From Leclercia adecarboxylata (GTDB lineage Bacteria > Pseudomonadota > Gammaproteobacteria > Enterobacterales > Enterobacteriaceae), in the NCBI RefSeq assembly GCF_023639785.1, contig NZ_CP098325.1, positions 3,720,001 to 3,784,000 on the forward strand: a DNA stretch of 64,000 bases, given 5' to 3'. A program made the translations under genes and the position numbers. Shown piece by piece: positions 54,331 to 64,000 of this stretch. Within the stretch, counting starts at the first letter, position 1, and each line of letters starts with the position of its first letter. Below the pieces are notes generated by a model. It had not been told where the DNA came from and ran no database searches. It saw nothing but the letters and a program-made list of their open reading frames with translations.

Positions 54331-57209
54331 TCGTTCTTACTCCTGGGCAAAGATTGCTGCAATGCGCTCACGCTCTTCCATACCGTCCAGCCTGCAGGCG
54401 GGGCGACGTCGGCTTTTTTACTCTGGCTACCGGAAACCTGTGACAGGATAGCCATCCCCTGTGGGGCAACCACCGCCTGGTGGAAGAAGTCAGCCACTTT
54501 CTGCGGCGTGAGCTGTTTTATCTCGGCCACTACTTTATCACGCGAATCGAAGCGCATATTGCCCCGATCAAAATCTTTGCTGATCTTTGACGCTTCTTCA
54601 GCCAGCGTCTGTGGCGGCTGCATCATCTGGGTAATCACCGCCTGCTGGATCTGGGCAAACTCCTCAGGCTTCATGGCGCGCAGCTTCGCTTCCGCCTGCG
54701 GGAAGAAGGCCTGGAAACGCTGCCAGAGATAATCCGGCTGTTTATCACTGCTTTGCAGCAGGAAGCCCATCCCCCACTGGCGGCCAACGTTCATCGAGAA
54801 GGCAAAGACGGCATAGCCCAGCTGCTCCTCGGTACGTAGCTGGGTGTAGAACCAGGGCTGCACGATTTGTCCGAGCATGGCGCTGTACGCTGAGCTGGCG
54901 TATTCGTCATAGCCGGTCGGGACAAAGACCGCTGCCAGCGCGGAATCCGTACTGCTGCCTGCTTTTTCGAATATCACATTCTGCTGTTTTTCCACCAGCA
55001 CGTCCTGATTACGACACCATTCTGTGCCCTTCGCACCTAATTGTGTCCGCACCTCCTGCGCCAGCGTTTTCGCCTGATCTTCGCTCATATTGCCCACGAC
55101 AAGGAACTCCGGGCGGGCATTGGTTTTCAGCGCGGCACGATAGGCCATCACTTCGTCGAGAGTAATGGACGGCAGCAGCGCCCGGCGATCTTCGCGCTGG
55201 AAATAGGGCACCTGGGAGAGCATCTGCACCGGCATGATGGCCTGATCGAAGGCTTTGCCTTTTTCGGCGGAGTCCATCATCTGCGCATACCAGGATTTCG
55301 CCTGCTCCAGCTGCTCCTCGGTGGCCGTATAGCTGAAATAGCCTTCCAGCAATGCCTTGAACAGCTGCGGCAGACGCTGGGTATAGCCGTTGGCGTTCAG
55401 CATCAGGCCATTATTGGCGTTGGTTGAGAAACCGATCCCGCCTACTGCGGCCTGGTTGCTGAGCTGATCCAGCGCGATGCCAGCCAGATAGTCATTCAGC
55501 GCGAACATAACCTGGTTTTTAGCGGTGTCCATCGCCGCAGGGTTACGCAGCACCATGCTGACGTTAGCTTTCGGCTCGCTGGCGAAATAGCGGCTTGGGG
55601 TGTAAACCACGCGCAGGTCAGGCTCATCCATAATCAGCTGCGGTGTTGGGTACGCTTTCGCGGGCTTGATCAGGGTGAAATCATCCGGGATATAAGGGTT
55701 CACCTCCGGCAGCTTGAGGGCAATACCGGCGGCTCTCTTCTGCCAGTCGGCAAAAGTTTGCTCGCTGATTTTGTCTACCTGATACTCGGCATTCACAAAG
55801 TAGGCCGTTTTGTTATGCGGCTCGTCCGGACTGATATACCAGATACGGGCGTTCTGCGGGGTCATCATCGCCAGGCGGGCTTTAATGGCCTCAGCATCGT
55901 ATTTATCGGCGATGTTGACCGCATCCAGCGTATGCTCAACCGGCACGCGGATCATGGTATCTGCCAGCCACTCAACGTAGTCCATATCGCGGGTGATGGA
56001 CGGATAACGGAAGTCGAGGTCCAGCACGTGAGCCAGCTCATCGAAATAGCGTTTATCAACGCCTTTATCACGCAGCAGCGAGAGATAGCTGAATATCGCG
56101 GCGACAACCTCGTCGCGATGGGCCAGCCCTTTATCGGTTAAGGTCGCGGAGATGGCCAGCACACCGCTGTTGCCGTTGACGACAGGATCGGAGTCCGCGC
56201 GGATCCCTTCCACCAGCCCCTGCTTTTGCAGCCAGTCGGAGAGCGTGTCCGGGCTACGGTTGCCAATCAGATAGTTAACCAGCTCGTCGGTTTTGCTGCG
56301 AAACTGCGCCGTGTTGTTATCAATACGGAACTCAACGCGCAGCACCTTACGCGGCATCGCGGGAACATAGTGAATGATTAACCCTTTCTGGGCATCGGTG
56401 ACCACCGGAACGGTGGTTTCCGGGCGGGTAATATTTTTGTTTGGCACACGGCCATAGGTCTGGGCAGCCAGCTGCGCCAGTTCCGGCAGCGGCTTATTGC
56501 TGTAGACCACCGCCTTCATCAGGTTAGCGGAGTAGTATTTGTCGCGGAATGCGTGCAGTGCGTCGAGCACCGGACTGCCCGGTTTATCGCTCAGCGTCTC
56601 AAGGTTACCGCCGGAGAAGCGAGAGCCAGGGTGTGCGGGGTTAATGGTTTCGGCGCTGACCTGCGCCATACGCATACCGTCCCGGGTACGCGCCAGCGTC
56701 AGCTCCGAATTAACGGCGTTGCGCTCACGATCGGCATATTTTTTATCCAACAGCGGCGCGGCAATGGCGTCCGCAAGACGATCGACCGCCCCTTCCAGCG
56801 CATCGTTTTCGACTTCCAGATAAAAAGCCGTACGGTACGGCGCGGTACTGGCGTTATGGCTGCCACCGTGCATTTTTAAAAATTCGGCCAGGCTGTCAGG
56901 CTGGGGATACTTCTTTGAGCCCATCAGGGTCATGTGCTCAAGATAATGCGCCAGACCCGGGTGAGAATCCGGGTCTTCCAGCGAGCCCACCGGCACCACC
57001 AGCGCCGACAGTGACTTTACGGCCTGGGGATCGGAAACCAGCAGCACGACCATCCCGTTATCGAGGCGTATCGCCTGATAGTCTCGGGTGTCTTTATCAC
57101 TTTTGCGGATCGTTTCCTGAACGGGTTGCCAACCGGTATTTGCCTGACTGAGGGGGGCCCAAAGAGCGACGAACAAAACCAACGATTTCAACAAGGTGCT
57201 GCCTGGCAT
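54327..57209 (-). CDS. ptrA: periplasmic protease III (pitrilysin)
   Basis: The 960-residue M16 zinc protease degrades small proteins such as insulin fragments in the periplasm. An N-terminal signal peptide ends near residue 23 (APLSQANTGW). The inverted zinc motif HXXEH is HYLEH, followed by the distant glutamate in NAVNSELTLA. It lies between recC and recB, as in E. coli, and overlaps recB by four bases. Confidence 0.98.
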   Translation of the reverse strand: MPGSTLLKSLVLFVALWAPLSQANTGWQPVQETIRKSDKDTRDYQAIRLDNGMVVLLVSDPQAVKSLSALVVPVGSLEDPDSHPGLAHYLEHMTLMGSKKYPQPDSLAEFLKMHGGSHNASTAPYRTAFYLEVENDALEGAVDRLADAIAAPLLDKKYADRERNAVNSELTLARTRDGMRMAQVSAETINPAHPGSRFSGGNLETLSDKPGSPVLDALHAFRDKYYSANLMKAVVYSNKPLPELAQLAAQTYGRVPNKNITRPETTVPVVTDAQKGLIIHYVPAMPRKVLRVEFRIDNNTAQFRSKTDELVNYLIGNRSPDTLSDWLQKQGLVEGIRADSDPVVNGNSGVLAISATLTDKGLAHRDEVVAAIFSYLSLLRDKGVDKRYFDELAHVLDLDFRYPSITRDMDYVEWLADTMIRVPVEHTLDAVNIADKYDAEAIKARLAMMTPQNARIWYISPDEPHNKTAYFVNAEYQVDKISEQTFADWQKRAAGIALKLPEVNPYIPDDFTLIKPAKAYPTPQLIMDEPDLRVVYTPSRYFASEPKANVSMVLRNPAAMDTAKNQVMFALNDYLAGIALDQLSNQAAVGGIGFSTNANNGLMLNANGYTQRLPQLFKALLEGYFSYTATEEQLEQAKSWYAQMMDSAEKGKAFDQAIMPVQMLSQVPYFQREDRRALLPSITLDEVMAYRAALKTNARPEFLVVGNMSEDQAKTLAQEVRTQLGAKGTEWCRNQDVLVEKQQNVIFEKAGSSTDSALAAVFVPTGYDEYASSAYSAMLGQIVQPWFYTQLRTEEQLGYAVFAFSMNVGRQWGMGFLLQSSDKQPDYLWQRFQAFFPQAEAKLRAMKPEEFAQIQQAVITQMMQPPQTLAEEASKISKDFDRGNMRFDSRDKVVAEIKQLTPQKVADFFHQAVVAPQGMAILSQVSGSQSKKADVAPPAGWTVWKSVSALQQSLPRSKNE

Positions 57210-57350
57210 TCACTACCTCTTCATCACGGACATCATCATTAACAAGCTTCGTGCCGGGCAAGCCAGCATCTCTTTGTTTTGGTACATCAGTCCATGACAA
57301 GATGCGCATCATAAATGAATGCCCATGCCTGCGCAATTTTTATACAGACG

Positions 57351-60300
57351 TCAGGACTGATTAAATTTATACAGCGGCAAAAGGTAGCGTCGGGCCTCGT
57401 CGGTAATCGCCTCAAAGTACTCGGGTTCAAGGGTTCGCCATAAGCGTTGATACCAGACGTCGTCGCCTTCTCCCCGCACCATCATGTTGCCTTCGTAAGC
57501 CTGCAAAAATTTACTGCGCGCTTTTTGCAGGGTTGCGTCATCCGTTAACATGGCATCATTTGTGGCGTCGTAACAGGTTTTAATCCACGCCCCCCCACTT
57601 TCTGGCAGCAGCAGCAGCGGCTTATTCATCCCCTGCAGATACCCCTCAACCAGCTGCGACAGAGAGTTCATTGCCTGTTCAGCGGGTAACGCCGGGAAAC
57701 GCCATTCACCGTCTTTGCGTACAAACAACCGGCTCTCACCTTCGCCACCGCTCGCACAGTAGACAAGGTGTTCCAGCCAAAGTTGCAAACCTTGTGAAAC
57801 GCTGAGCATTGACGGCCGCCAGCGCAGGAGTCCGTCAGGCTGCACATGCTGCAGCCAACCCGTCAGATTTATACCGTTGCAGTTGAGATCGATCTCCATG
57901 CTCGTACCTGGCTGACGGCACTCAATCACCCGGTCAGCCAGCGCCTGCATCTCCTGATACTGCGCGTCCCACACGATCTCACCGAAGGCGCCATAGGGCA
58001 GTTGCCCCGCCGCGCGGTAGTGACGGAACAGCTTCTGGGCATCTTCCTGTTCGACCAGCGCATTCAGCAGTTGCTGGTTAAGCTGATAGCGGCTTAACCC
58101 ATCCAGCGTAAAGGGCTCGGCATCCGGGATTTCGCTCTCTTCGGAGCGGAAGTTCACCTGCAAGCGCATCTGGAAAAAGGCCCGCACCGGGTGGGCCCAG
58201 AAGCGCTGGAGCTGTTCGAAGGGAACAGTCTCGTGCGCTAACGGCTTCAGGGTCTGGATAAAGTCGCCATGGGCAACCCCTTCTCTCTTCGCGGCAGGCA
58301 GCCATTCCCGGGCGTAGCTCTGCTGCTCGTTGTCCTCGTAGTTAACGGCATCAAACGGCATGCGGCTGTGACAGCAGGTGATATGCGCCTTCACGCGCTT
58401 TTCGCTTTCATCGCAGTTGAGCTGCTCATCGCCCGGCAGATAATGGCTCTGCCCGATGTAGTCCACCAGCTCCTGCACCAGCACCGAGGGGAACCGTTCG
58501 CTGTTATCCTGAATCGAGCGGCCGATATAGCTGATATAGAGCTTCTGTTGCGCGGAGATTAGCGCCTCAAGGAACAGATAGCGGTCATCATCACGACGGC
58601 TGCGGTCACCGCGCTGCGCATTCTGACTCATTAAATCAAAGCCCAGCGGCGCCAGCGCGCGCGGGTAAATACCGTCATTCATGCCCAGCAGGCAGACAAC
58701 TTTAAACGGAATGGAACGCATCGGCATCAGGGTGCAGATGTTCACCGGCCCGGCGAGAAAACGCTGGCTGATACGTTCCTGATCGAGACGCTGGGTGAGT
58801 TCATCCCGCAACAGCGACAGGGGTATCGCTTCGCCATAGTGCGAGGAGATACCCTCGTCGATAATGGCCTGCCACTGCTGCTCGATTAACGCCATTGCCG
58901 CTTCGGTTTCCTGGTCCGGCAGGAAGAAATCATTGAGCATCTCCCGGCATACCGGCATCCACTCGTCGAGCGGGCGGGCCTTCATCAGCTCCCGACGCCA
59001 GCGGTTGAGCTGCATCAAGAGTGAAGCCAGGTGCCCGACCAGCTCGGCGATCAGGCCGCTGGATTCATCATAAGGCAGAACGTCATTCCACTCGCCCTGA
59101 CTGCTCTCCATGGCGTAGCCGAGCAGCATACGCGTCAGACCAAACTGCCAGGTGTGCTGACCGGTAACAGGCAGCTCAAATTCCTGCACGTTGTCATCGT
59201 CGATCCCCCAGCGCACGCCCGATTCATTGACCCACTGGCGCAGATAGCGCAGCGCGTCTTCATCGATTTCAAACCGGGCTGCCAGCACCGGGACATCCAG
59301 CAGAGCTAGTACATCTTCAGGAACGAAGCGGCTATCCGGCAGGGAAAGGAGGCTGACAAACGCCTGCAGCGCCGGGTGAGACTGGCGAGCACGACGGTCT
59401 GAGATCGCAAATGGCACATAGCGATCGCCCGTCGCGCTGCCAAATACCGCCTGAATATAGGGGCTGTAGCTGTCAATATCCGCCACCATCACCACGATAT
59501 CGCGCGGCGTCAGGTCAGGGTCCTCTTCCAGCATGGCCAGCAGCTTATCGTGCAGCACTTCCACTTCCCGCTGCGGACTATGGCACAGGTGAACGGTCAC
59601 GCTGCGATCGTCAGGATCAAGCAGGCGCTTGCTGTCGCTACGGGCAAATTCCGCGGCGGTGATCCCGGTGACCGCGCGGTTTTCCAGCTCCAGAATGTCC
59701 CGCTGGACGTTGTGCAGCAGGCTGTCAGAAGTGACATCCGCAAAGGCGTCTACGTCCCCTTCACCGGAGGCGGTCAACTCTGAGAGCATGTAGATGTAGT
59801 CACGCCCCAGCTTGCCCCAGGAGGCCAGCAGCGGGTTCGGTAAGTCCTGTATCCCCTGTTCGTCAAAGAGCTCAGACGCCGTCTCGCTGTCTTTAAAGAG
59901 CGGCACCGTCCCCTCGTCAAACAGGCGTCGACGCTGGCGCGTCACCATGCGGGCCAGCCAGCGGGCATCCTGAATATCCCCCCAGTAATGGCGGCAGGGA
60001 TTGGTAAACAGAATATGGATATCAATGTGCCTGCCCAGCGCATTCAGCGCCTTCAGGTAGACCGGCGGCAGGGCTGATATGCCGCAGATAAAGACCCGGG
60101 ACGGCAACCCGGCGGGCGTCTCGGTGGCGGATTCCAGGGTCGCGATAAAGCGTTCATAGAGGTTCGCACGGTGCCACTGCGGCTGGCCCAGCATTTCAGT
60201 GTGCTCAACCAGCGCCTTCCACAGCGGTGCCTGCCAGATTTGCGCCTGGTCGAGGCCGTCGACGAGTTCCCCCGCTTCCCAGCGCGTTAACCACTCCGGC

Positions 60301-60725
60301 CGGTAAACCAGATACTGGTCGTACAGATCCGCCGTCCTCGACGCCAGCTGGAACAGTTTTCGTTTATCGGTATCGTCATTCAGATAGTGGCGCAGCATGA
60401 CAAACTCGTCATGGGTCAGCATCTCAGGCAGCAGCGACATCAGCTTCCAGCTCATGCTCTGTTTGGTGAATGCGCTCTGTTTTGGGATCTCCGGCAGCAC
60501 GCGGACAAACATATCCCAGATAAAGCTGGCCGGCAGCGGGAAATCGATGTTGGCGGCAATACCAAACTTTTGCGAAAGGGACATCTGTAGCCACTGTGCC
60601 ATACCGGTGCTCTGAACCAGAATCATCTCCGGTTCAAAGGGATCGTCGAGGCGCTGCTGCTCGACAATAAACTCCATCAGTGCTTCCAGCACATCAAGAC
60701 GGTTTGAGTGGTAGACCCTTAACAT
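57351..60725 (-). CDS. recC: exodeoxyribonuclease V gamma subunit RecC
   Basis: The 1124-residue RecC subunit (E. coli 1122) recognises Chi and holds the complex together with inactive helicase-like and nuclease-like domains. Blocks such as FGIAANIDFPLPASFIWDMF and RSIPFKVVCLLGMNDG are preserved. The start is ATG 60725 (MLRVYHSNRLDVLEALMEF) behind GGGAG; a TTG a few codons upstream is not supported. Confidence 0.97.
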   Translation of the reverse strand: MLRVYHSNRLDVLEALMEFIVEQQRLDDPFEPEMILVQSTGMAQWLQMSLSQKFGIAANIDFPLPASFIWDMFVRVLPEIPKQSAFTKQSMSWKLMSLLPEMLTHDEFVMLRHYLNDDTDKRKLFQLASRTADLYDQYLVYRPEWLTRWEAGELVDGLDQAQIWQAPLWKALVEHTEMLGQPQWHRANLYERFIATLESATETPAGLPSRVFICGISALPPVYLKALNALGRHIDIHILFTNPCRHYWGDIQDARWLARMVTRQRRRLFDEGTVPLFKDSETASELFDEQGIQDLPNPLLASWGKLGRDYIYMLSELTASGEGDVDAFADVTSDSLLHNVQRDILELENRAVTGITAAEFARSDSKRLLDPDDRSVTVHLCHSPQREVEVLHDKLLAMLEEDPDLTPRDIVVMVADIDSYSPYIQAVFGSATGDRYVPFAISDRRARQSHPALQAFVSLLSLPDSRFVPEDVLALLDVPVLAARFEIDEDALRYLRQWVNESGVRWGIDDDNVQEFELPVTGQHTWQFGLTRMLLGYAMESSQGEWNDVLPYDESSGLIAELVGHLASLLMQLNRWRRELMKARPLDEWMPVCREMLNDFFLPDQETEAAMALIEQQWQAIIDEGISSHYGEAIPLSLLRDELTQRLDQERISQRFLAGPVNICTLMPMRSIPFKVVCLLGMNDGIYPRALAPLGFDLMSQNAQRGDRSRRDDDRYLFLEALISAQQKLYISYIGRSIQDNSERFPSVLVQELVDYIGQSHYLPGDEQLNCDESEKRVKAHITCCHSRMPFDAVNYEDNEQQSYAREWLPAAKREGVAHGDFIQTLKPLAHETVPFEQLQRFWAHPVRAFFQMRLQVNFRSEESEIPDAEPFTLDGLSRYQLNQQLLNALVEQEDAQKLFRHYRAAGQLPYGAFGEIVWDAQYQEMQALADRVIECRQPGTSMEIDLNCNGINLTGWLQHVQPDGLLRWRPSMLSVSQGLQLWLEHLVYCASGGEGESRLFVRKDGEWRFPALPAEQAMNSLSQLVEGYLQGMNKPLLLLPESGGAWIKTCYDATNDAMLTDDATLQKARSKFLQAYEGNMMVRGEGDDVWYQRLWRTLEPEYFEAITDEARRYLLPLYKFNQS

Positions 60726-60737
60726 CGCTACTCCCAA

Positions 60738-61061
60738 CTACTGGCTAACCGGGCAGTGCAGGCGCGTCATTTGACCCTGCCGACCCAGAGGAGAAATAAG
60801 TTTGACCGAGATGCTGACACATCCAGCCTGTGTTGTCTGCATCCTGTTTAGCTGCCAACCGGCGGGAACATCCCCGGCGCTCAGCTGTGACTGGACCTGA
60901 ATATGACGCCAGAGCTGGCGATACTGCTCAAGGGTGACAAACCGACTGGCTAAAACCCGATGGTAACCCGCCAGCGCGGTGACGACCATGACCATCAGCA
61001 TCATTGCCAGCAGGACCTCCACCATGCTGAACCCCTTCTGTCTGGCTAGGGTTGCTGACAT
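60738..61061 (-). CDS. ppdC: prepilin-like protein PpdC
   Basis: The 107-residue type IV pilin-like protein has the prepilin peptidase site KGFSMVEV and a hydrophobic alpha1 segment after it. The rest is variable with a conserved cysteine pair (AGCVSIS and RLHCP). I began at ATG 61061 (MSATLARQ), as in E. coli; this overlaps ygdB by 16 bases. It is the last pilin-like gene before recC. Confidence 0.92.
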   Translation of the reverse strand: MSATLARQKGFSMVEVLLAMMLMVMVVTALAGYHRVLASRFVTLEQYRQLWRHIQVQSQLSAGDVPAGWQLNRMQTTQAGCVSISVKLISPLGRQGQMTRLHCPVSQ

Positions 61062-61450
61062 AGCGCCTTCTCCTTCATGGGACAAAAATCGCTCCAGCCG
61101 TGCGGTGAAAAACGCACGCCGTCTGCCGTGATCTCACCCTGCCGCCACAGGGTAATGCTTTCGCTGCTGGCGATCAGCAGCGCGCGTGCACCTGTCAGAC
61201 GCAGACAGACCCGCCACGGCTGATGCGGATGCTGCTGGCATGCGGTGTCCGCCTGCGTTTGCCAGTGGAGCGTTCTTCCCCACTCCAGCGCGGACTGGGC
61301 TATCGCCTGATGTTCTGTCGCCTGGCGCTCTGCGCTGACGATACGCGCCAGTGAATCAAGCTGCTGATTGAGCCCGGCCAGCATCAGGCTGCCCAGAATT
61401 AACAGCAGAAGCACCAGCGCCAGCGATGACATTCCCCGCTCACGGCTCAC
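61046..61450 (-). CDS. ygdB: DUF2509 pilin-like protein YgdB
   Basis: The 134-residue protein (E. coli 135) has one hydrophobic N-terminal segment (SSLALVLLLLILGSLMLAG) without a clear prepilin cleavage motif, and a conserved C-terminal block GWSDFCPMKEKALCQQP. It probably belongs to the same pseudopilin assembly as PpdA, PpdB and PpdC. The start is GTG at 61450, overlapping the ppdB stop by four bases. Confidence 0.9.
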   Translation of the reverse strand: MSRERGMSSLALVLLLLILGSLMLAGLNQQLDSLARIVSAERQATEHQAIAQSALEWGRTLHWQTQADTACQQHPHQPWRVCLRLTGARALLIASSESITLWRQGEITADGVRFSPHGWSDFCPMKEKALCQQP

Positions 61451-62010
61451 AAATTAAATCCGGTCACGATGTGCTGCACCTCAACGCCGCCGTTACGCTG
61501 CCCGTTCAGGGTAGCCGCAAGCGCCAGGCTCAGCTCCGGCGCAAAGCCCGCGCGTGTCATTCGCTGCACCTGAAAGCGCAACACCGTGATCCTGCCGGGA
61601 TCGGTCATTCTTTCCCATCCCTTTCCCTGGCACTGCGTCGCGCCGCGGAGTGTTTCCAGCGCGCCGCCGTTGAGGCGAAACCCCGTTTGTTCCGCCGCGG
61701 CAGCGGGAGCCGTTTCCCAGCGGCCATTGCTGTTTTCGTCCCATTGCACAATGACACATTCGCCACCCTGGCCAATTTTTAACGCCTCACCGGCGCACTC
61801 GCCTGCACAATACCCGGCGCGCTGCAGATGTTTACCGATACCGGTGATACGCAGCCAAAGCTCTTCTTTGAGCTCCTGCTGTTTCGTGAGCACAGCGACC
61901 GACTGCTGCAGCGCGGGTAGAAAACGCGCGGCGCTCAACAACAGCACGCTGCTTATCGCCATGGCTATCAGCACTTCCGTCAAAGAGAATCCCTGCTGCT
62001 TTAGCGACAC
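61447..62010 (-). CDS. ppdB: prepilin-like protein PpdB
   Basis: The 187-residue PilW-type protein has the prepilin site QQGFSLTEVLIAMAISS and ends GFNL as in E. coli. The cysteine pair CAGEC lies near residue 68. The start codon is GTG at 62010, and ten bases overlap the ppdA end. All four pilin-like genes form one tight minus-strand operon. Confidence 0.93.
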   Translation of the reverse strand: MSLKQQGFSLTEVLIAMAISSVLLLSAARFLPALQQSVAVLTKQQELKEELWLRITGIGKHLQRAGYCAGECAGEALKIGQGGECVIVQWDENSNGRWETAPAAAAEQTGFRLNGGALETLRGATQCQGKGWERMTDPGRITVLRFQVQRMTRAGFAPELSLALAATLNGQRNGGVEVQHIVTGFNL

Positions 62011-62465
62011 GCGAACTCCCCCTTACCGTTGCACATGCGGATACGCCCCCAGGAGGAGATGACGATCAGCCACTCGCCCGCCTGGCTTTGCAGCTTTATC
62101 CTTCCGGCCCAGGCGGTATCCCGTAACCCATAAAACCCCAGCGCAGGCGTTAACTCGGTGATGCTGATATTTCCCCATTGCGGTATCAGCACGAAGGCGC
62201 TGTCTGCCTGACACTCAGCCATGTCCGTCTTTAACAGGCACCACCGTTTCCCGTCCTGTTTGAGGGTAACGACATGGTCACGGTTATTGCGCCAGGCATC
62301 ATTGCGTAGCACCACCAGATAATCCCGCACCTGCCGCGCCGTCTGCCATAGCTGCTGTTGCTGCTGCCAGCTCCGCCAGCCGTACAACCCTGCGGCGCTC
62401 AGCGTCATGATGAGCGAGATGGCGATCAGCATTTCCATGAGGGTGAACCCTTTTGCCTTTTTCAT
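62001..62465 (-). CDS. ppdA: prepilin-like protein PpdA
   Basis: The 154-residue pilin-like protein begins MKKAKGFTLMEMLIAISLI, with the G|F cleavage site and the E5 of type IV pilins. I used ATG 62465 by family comparison; an upstream in-frame extension of about 46 codons has no support. It is first in the operon and 183 bases downstream of thyA. Confidence 0.92.
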   Translation of the reverse strand: MKKAKGFTLMEMLIAISLIMTLSAAGLYGWRSWQQQQQLWQTARQVRDYLVVLRNDAWRNNRDHVVTLKQDGKRWCLLKTDMAECQADSAFVLIPQWGNISITELTPALGFYGLRDTAWAGRIKLQSQAGEWLIVISSWGRIRMCNGKGEFACR

Positions 62466-62603
62466 GGCAGCAGTGTGCCGTGAGGGAAAAAGCAATTCGA
62501 GGGGCATTTGGGTGATTTGCGAGGCGCTTTCCGCGCTTATTGAAGGGTTGCAACAGGTTGCAATTCCTACGGAAACAGGCTCGCAAAACGCGACAACAGG
62601 CAT

Positions 62604-62632
62604 AAAAAAACCGGCGCAGAAAGCGCCGGTTG
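62604..62632 (-). terminator. thyA terminator
   Basis: CCGGCGC, loop AGAAA, GCGCCGG, with a U-run on the minus strand from the seven A at 62604-62610. It ends the lgt-thyA transcript. Confidence 0.92.
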
Positions 62633-62648
62633 TGTCAGGATTGCCGCA

Positions 62649-63443
62649 TCAGATGGCGACAGGGGCTTTGATGCCCGGATGCGGGTCGTAACCTTCGATT
62701 TCGAAATCTTCAAAGCGATAGTCGAAAATGGAGTCCGGCTTACGTTTGATAACCAGCTTCGGCAGTGCGCGCGGCTCGCGGGTCAGCTGCAGATGGGTCT
62801 GCTCCATATGGTTGCTGTACAGGTGGGTATCCCCGCCGGTCCAGACAAAATCACCCACTTCGAGGTCACACTGCTGGGCCATCATATGCACCAGCAACGC
62901 ATAGCTGGCGATGTTAAACGGCAGTCCGAGGAAAACATCGCAGGAACGCTGATAGAGCTGACAGGAGAGCTTGCCGTCCGCTACGTAGAACTGGAAAAAC
63001 GCGTGACACGGGGCCAGGGCCATTTTATCCAGTTCGCCCACGTTCCAGGCCGAGACAATAATACGGCGTGAATCGGGATCGTTTTTCAGCTGGTTCATCA
63101 CGGTGGTGATCTGGTCGATGTGGCGGCCGTCCGGCGTTGGCCAGGCGCGCCACTGTTTGCCGTACACCGGACCCAGGTCGCCGTTTTCGTCTGCCCATTC
63201 GTCCCAGATGGAGACATTGTTGTCACGCAGATAGGCAATATTGGTGTCGCCATTCAGGAACCAGAGCAGCTCATGAATAATTGAGCGTAAGTGGCAGCGC
63301 TTGGTTGTGACCAGCGGAAAACCTTCCTGCAGGTTGAAGCGCATTTGGTGACCAAAAATAGAGAGGGTACCGGTGCCGGTACGATCGTTTTTTGGCGTGC
63401 CCTCATCGAGCACTTTTTGCATCAGTTCAAGATACTGTTTCAT
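62649..63443 (-). CDS. thyA: thymidylate synthase
   Basis: The 264-residue enzyme makes dTMP from dUMP with methylenetetrahydrofolate and matches the E. coli length. The catalytic cysteine is in [12 protein letters not shown] (C146 in E. coli numbering) and the substrate-binding [17 protein letters not shown] follows. The gene lies six bases after lgt, so the two are cotranscribed. Confidence 0.99.
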   Translation of the reverse strand: MKQYLELMQKVLDEGTPKNDRTGTGTLSIFGHQMRFNLQEGFPLVTTKRCHLRSIIHELLWFLNGDTNIAYLRDNNVSIWDEWADENGDLGPVYGKQWRAWPTPDGRHIDQITTVMNQLKNDPDSRRIIVSAWNVGELDKMALAPCHAFFQFYVADGKLSCQLYQRSCDVFLGLPFNIASYALLVHMMAQQCDLEVGDFVWTGGDTHLYSNHMEQTHLQLTREPRALPKLVIKRKPDSIFDYRFEDFEIEGYDPHPGIKAPVAI

Positions 63444-63449
63444 GATTCC

Positions 63450-64000
63450 TCAGGAGACCTGTTGCTGTGGACGACGGTACGCCCAGACCATCATTGCAAT
63501 ACCCGCGACGATCATCGGCACAGAGAGGATCTGCCCCATGCTGATGTACTGCACCCACGCACCGGTAAACTGCGCATCCGGCTGGCGGAAGAATTCAACG
63601 ATGATGCGGAACGCGCCATACCCAATCAGGAACAGGCCTGAAACGGAGCCCGTAGGACGTGGTTTACGGATGAACAGGTTCAGAATGATAAACAGCACTA
63701 CCCCTTCCAGCGCCATTTCATACAGCTGCGACATATGGCGCGGCAGGACGCCGTAAGTGTCGAAAATTGACTGCCATTCCGGGTGCGACGGCAGCAGCGC
63801 CAGATCTTCGGCACGGGACTGCGGGAACAGCATGGTGAAGGATACGCTCGGATCGACACGGCCCCACAGCTCGCCGTTGATGAAGTTACCGAGACGACCG
63901 GCACCCAGACCAAACGGGATCAGCGGCGCGATAAAGTCAGCAACCTGGAAGAAGCTGCGTTTGGTGCGTTTCGCGAAGATGACCATCACAAGGATGACGC
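63450..64000 (-). CDS. lgt: prolipoprotein diacylglyceryl transferase Lgt (5' part missing)
   Basis: The C-terminal 183 residues or so of Lgt are present; about 108 N-terminal residues lie beyond the right edge. Visible family blocks are [15 protein letters not shown] (the Lgt signature), [10 protein letters not shown] and [15 protein letters not shown]. Lgt transfers a diacylglyceryl group to the lipobox cysteine of lipoproteins in the inner membrane; MltA and YgdI in this window are such lipoproteins. Confidence 0.97.
   Translation of the reverse strand, partial: VILVMVIFAKRTKRSFFQVADFIAPLIPFGLGAGRLGNFINGELWGRVDPSVSFTMLFPQSRAEDLALLPSHPEWQSIFDTYGVLPRHMSQLYEMALEGVVLFIILNLFIRKPRPTGSVSGLFLIGYGAFRIIVEFFRQPDAQFTGAWVQYISMGQILSVPMIVAGIAMMVWAYRRPQQQVS

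Overview
The window comes from the chromosome of a member of the Enterobacteriaceae close to Enterobacter, Leclercia, Lelliottia or Citrobacter. Almost every protein is a near full-length relative of an E. coli K-12 protein, and gene order follows the E. coli cysI to lgt segment. No plasmid, phage or CRISPR sequence is visible. The differences from E. coli sit in a few accessory slots.

Layout. 1-3732: sulfite reductase genes cysI (cut by the left edge) and cysJ, then divergent queD. 3717-8809: an accessory slot with a large AraC-type regulator carrying a degenerate GH39-like domain, divergent from an M20 amidohydrolase and a DHA2-type MFS transporter. 8830-9501: queE. 9756-10970: a lone CrtX-like zeaxanthin glucosyltransferase. 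11027-18716: eno, pyrG, mazG, relA and rlmD, all on the minus strand. 18774-21530: barA. 21531-23400: a convergent intergenic region with a strongly folded element and a complete IS3-family (IS150 group) insertion. 23401-28676: the glucarate operon gudP-gudX-gudD with a glycerate kinase gene. 29162-31910: yqcA, truC, yqcC, the sRNA gene csrB and syd. 31980-38445: queF, ppnN, sdaC, sdaB and xni. 38537-40983: rlmM, ygdD and gcvA, with the sRNA gene gcvB divergent from gcvA. 41333-45363: ygdI, csdA-csdE, tcdA and mltA. 45571-46014: three identical initiator tRNA genes with an ERIC repeat between the second and third. 46118-48932: amiC and argA with ARG boxes. 48968-60725: recD, recB, ptrA and recC. 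60738-62465: the prepilin-like genes ppdC, ygdB, ppdB and ppdA. 62649-64000: thyA and lgt (cut by the right edge).

Genes that work together. QueD, QueE and QueF are three steps of queuosine biosynthesis. GudP imports glucarate, GudD dehydrates it, the glycerate kinase makes 2-phosphoglycerate at the end of the pathway, and enolase uses that product. BarA is the sensor that acts through UvrY to switch on csrB, whose UvrY box is visible here. RelA and MazG both belong to (p)ppGpp biology. RecB, RecC and RecD form one enzyme. CsdA, CsdE and TcdA form the ct6A tRNA modification path.

The least explained parts are the GH39-like regulator with both catalytic motifs lost, the orphan CrtX, and the folded noncoding element between barA and the glycerate kinase gene. 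That element has GGA motifs in hairpin loops, and an IS sits in the loop of its next hairpin.
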